A DNA stretch of 16,794 nucleotides, taken from NCBI GenBank assembly GCA_947573015.1, contig CANPDS010000017.1, positions 1 through 16,794 of the forward strand, written 5' to 3'. Position 1 is the stretch's first letter. The number at the start of each line of letters is the position of its first letter. A program made the translations under genes and the position numbers. Shown piece after piece: positions 15,435-16,794 of this stretch. The notes below the pieces were generated by a model, which was not told the origin of the DNA, searched no databases, and worked only from the letters and a program-made list of their open reading frames with translations. Origin of the DNA: an uncultured Muribaculum sp. Its GTDB lineage: Bacteria; Bacteroidota; Bacteroidia; Bacteroidales; Muribaculaceae.

Positions 15435-16508
15435 ATGAAACATATACTTAATGCTTCATCTTCGATAAAAACGGTAATATTGAGTGGCATATCGCTTCTC
15501 ACGGCAGTCACGGTGTTTCCTGATGTCGTTTCTGATTATGCAGTAGGTCGTCAGGGCGACGCTCTTAAACATACACTCCGTCAATATTGCTCACCGGAGA
15601 GTCTGATGGATGTACAGAGTTCTGAGTCACAATCTCGGGCGCTACTGATGGAGTTGCAGACCGATGGATCGGATCATATTGTTGATATGGTTACGGGGAA
15701 TGCATACAGACGTGATGAGGCTGTGGTGGCGCTTGCACGCTGTAATATTGTTGGTGATTCATGGCTTGGCTTACCTGTAGATTATAGGCATCGGGCACCA
15801 TATGATCTGTTTAACTCAATGCTGACAGTTGGCGACATATTGGCTTGCCGACGTTCCGGTGAGGGTTTCAGCGAAGTTCCCGGAAGTTCCGGTGGACGTT
15901 GGTGTACTGGCTCTGTAACGCTCGACGGATGGACGATGGATGTGGTTGAGCCAGCCGATAGCCAGAAGGGCATGATCGCACGACGTTATTTTTATTTCAC
16001 CACCATATATCCGTTCAGCATATGGGGTGGTGACGGCGTTAAGTTTTTCACATCGGAAGAATACCCGGGTCTTACTTCATGGGCTTCGTCTGTATATCTG
16101 TCATGGCATCGTCAATATCCTGTAACGGATATTGAAATCAAGGCTAATGATGCTTCTGAGCGATTGCAAGGGAATCGGAATCCATTTGTTGATTATCCGG
16201 ATCTTGCTGAATACCTTTGGGGTAGCCATGTCGGTGAGATCTATCCCGGGAATGGCTCCGTGGTAGCACCTGATACCCCTGATGATGTGGTGGTAAGGAT
16301 TCCGTTACGTGGCAGATATAAATTGTCTTCTGACCGCTGGCTTGATCTATATTCTCCTTATGTAGATGAAGATGCAAAATGGAGTATCGATGGGATGGCT
16401 CAGACAGAGGTGCGCATTGCTTTGGATGGCATAGGCTTAGGGAAGCATGAACTTCAGTATGCAACCCCCGGATCGATGGGAAAACTTATAATATATATTG
16501 AGCCATGA
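15435..16508 (+). CDS. Secreted endonuclease I (EndA/NucM)-family protein with lost catalytic motif
   Basis: Exported member of the endonuclease I family (PF04231), 357 residues from the ATG at 15435. An in-frame TTG at 15408 is rejected because the ATG starts directly at the signal sequence (hydrophobic TVILSGISLLTAVTVF, about 12-27). Family features kept: YDLFNSM, VVEPADSQKGMIARRYFYF (E172), and SWHRQYPVTDIEIKANDASE followed by QGNRNPFVDYPDLAEYLWG (245-263). The catalytic motif, usually REHxFPKSW with metal-binding Glu and general-base His, reads RCNIVGDSW at 102-110: Glu is replaced by Cys and His by Asn. The usual DLHHLYPSD...VNxRRS stretch is also altered, reading DLFNSMLTVGD...RRS. H119 is the nearest possible substitute. 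Residues about 275-357 form an extra beta domain. A binding or structural role, or a changed activity, is more likely than ordinary DNase. It overlaps the next gene by 4 bases. Confidence 0.8.
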   Translation: MKHILNASSSIKTVILSGISLLTAVTVFPDVVSDYAVGRQGDALKHTLRQYCSPESLMDVQSSESQSRALLMELQTDGSDHIVDMVTGNAYRRDEAVVALARCNIVGDSWLGLPVDYRHRAPYDLFNSMLTVGDILACRRSGEGFSEVPGSSGGRWCTGSVTLDGWTMDVVEPADSQKGMIARRYFYFTTIYPFSIWGGDGVKFFTSEEYPGLTSWASSVYLSWHRQYPVTDIEIKANDASERLQGNRNPFVDYPDLAEYLWGSHVGEIYPGNGSVVAPDTPDDVVVRIPLRGRYKLSSDRWLDLYSPYVDEDAKWSIDGMAQTEVRIALDGIGLGKHELQYATPGSMGKLIIYIEP

Positions 16509-16794
16509 AAAAAGACTGGTCATTCTCAGATATGATATGGGCCCTGAAAGTCAGTGCCATATGTTTATGTGTGTACGGTCTGTCAGGATGTCATAAGAAT
16601 GATGATATTCCTCATCAATCTCCGTTCGATACCCCTTTTACGCCGGTTGCGCCTGCATATGATTTCTCTCCAGAGCTTGCTGATGATGCTATACGCTATG
16701 TATCTCCGGAGTTGGTGTTGAAATATGATGATGGTGGCATTCTGGTGCAGCGGAATGAGCATGACGATGTTTCTGAGGTAAGGTTTGTCGAACT
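16505..16794 (+). CDS. Lipoprotein of unknown function, 3'-truncated
   Basis: The ATG at 16505 overlaps the TGA of the preceding gene in an ATGA junction, so the two are probably translationally coupled. The frame stays open to the right edge (96 complete codons). The N terminus has a charged start (MKKDW), a hydrophobic stretch (about 11-27) and lipobox LSGC with lipid-bearing C29, followed by HKNDD, acidic within a few residues as in surface-exported Bacteroidetes lipoproteins. After that comes a Pro-rich linker (SPFDTPFTPVAPAYDFSP) and the beginning of a folded part with YVSPELVLKYDDGG. No domain was recognised in the visible third. Its coupling to the endonuclease I-like protein suggests a shared extracellular or periplasmic task, which is inference. 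Confidence 0.75.
   Translation, partial: MKKDWSFSDMIWALKVSAICLCVYGLSGCHKNDDIPHQSPFDTPFTPVAPAYDFSPELADDAIRYVSPELVLKYDDGGILVQRNEHDDVSEVRFVE

Noticed and set aside
1..16794. CRISPR array, tRNA/rRNA genes, insertion sequences, phage or toxin-antitoxin genes
   Set aside because: Looked for across both strands by eye; no regularly spaced repeats, transposase or integrase motifs, tRNA-like cloverleaf ends or rRNA signatures were seen.

Overview
The window reads as chromosomal DNA of a gut-type Bacteroidales bacterium. The reasons are a SusD-family outer-membrane lipoprotein followed by surface-type lipoproteins with acidic residues just after the lipid-bearing Cys, two DUF1735 proteins, and promoter elements of the Bacteroidetes type (TAnnTTTG, once with an upstream TTTG). 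Shine-Dalgarno sequences are mostly absent. A Muribaculaceae-like source is plausible from gene content and moderate base composition, but this is inference. No rRNA, tRNA, CRISPR array, transposase or phage gene was seen.

Region 1 (1-4802, + strand) is the downstream part of a polysaccharide utilization locus (PUL): a SusD-like protein cut by the left edge, a compact GH18 endo-beta-N-acetylglucosaminidase-type lipoprotein, and two surface glycan-binding-type lipoproteins (DUF1735 plus F5/8 type C; DUF1735 plus LamG). The order resembles known host N-glycan PULs of Bacteroides. The predicted job is to cut N-glycans from glycoproteins at the cell surface, hold them, and pass them to a SusC/SusD importer whose SusC gene should lie just left of the window. 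A strong hairpin terminator (4897-4940) and a REP-like palindrome (4961-4980) close the unit.

Region 2 (5031-8408, + strand) holds a secreted DUF1573 protein and a secreted GH3 beta-glycosidase. The GH3 gene has its own well-formed promoter and a strong terminator.

Region 3 (8471-11476, - strand) is an apparent two-gene unit: a long-chain acyl-CoA synthetase-like enzyme followed by bioA of biotin synthesis, with a hairpin between them.

Region 4 (11715-16794, + strand) begins with a small ABM-fold protein. Then comes a tightly packed series: mtaB (tRNA methylthiotransferase, apparently with almost no 5' leader), an LpxL/HtrB-type lipid A acyltransferase, a GT2 glycosyltransferase, a secreted endonuclease I-family protein whose catalytic motif looks destroyed, and, overlapping it by 4 bases, a lipoprotein cut by the right edge. 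The most unusual items are the apparently dead endonuclease I protein with its coupled lipoprotein, and the pairing of acyl-CoA synthetase with bioA.
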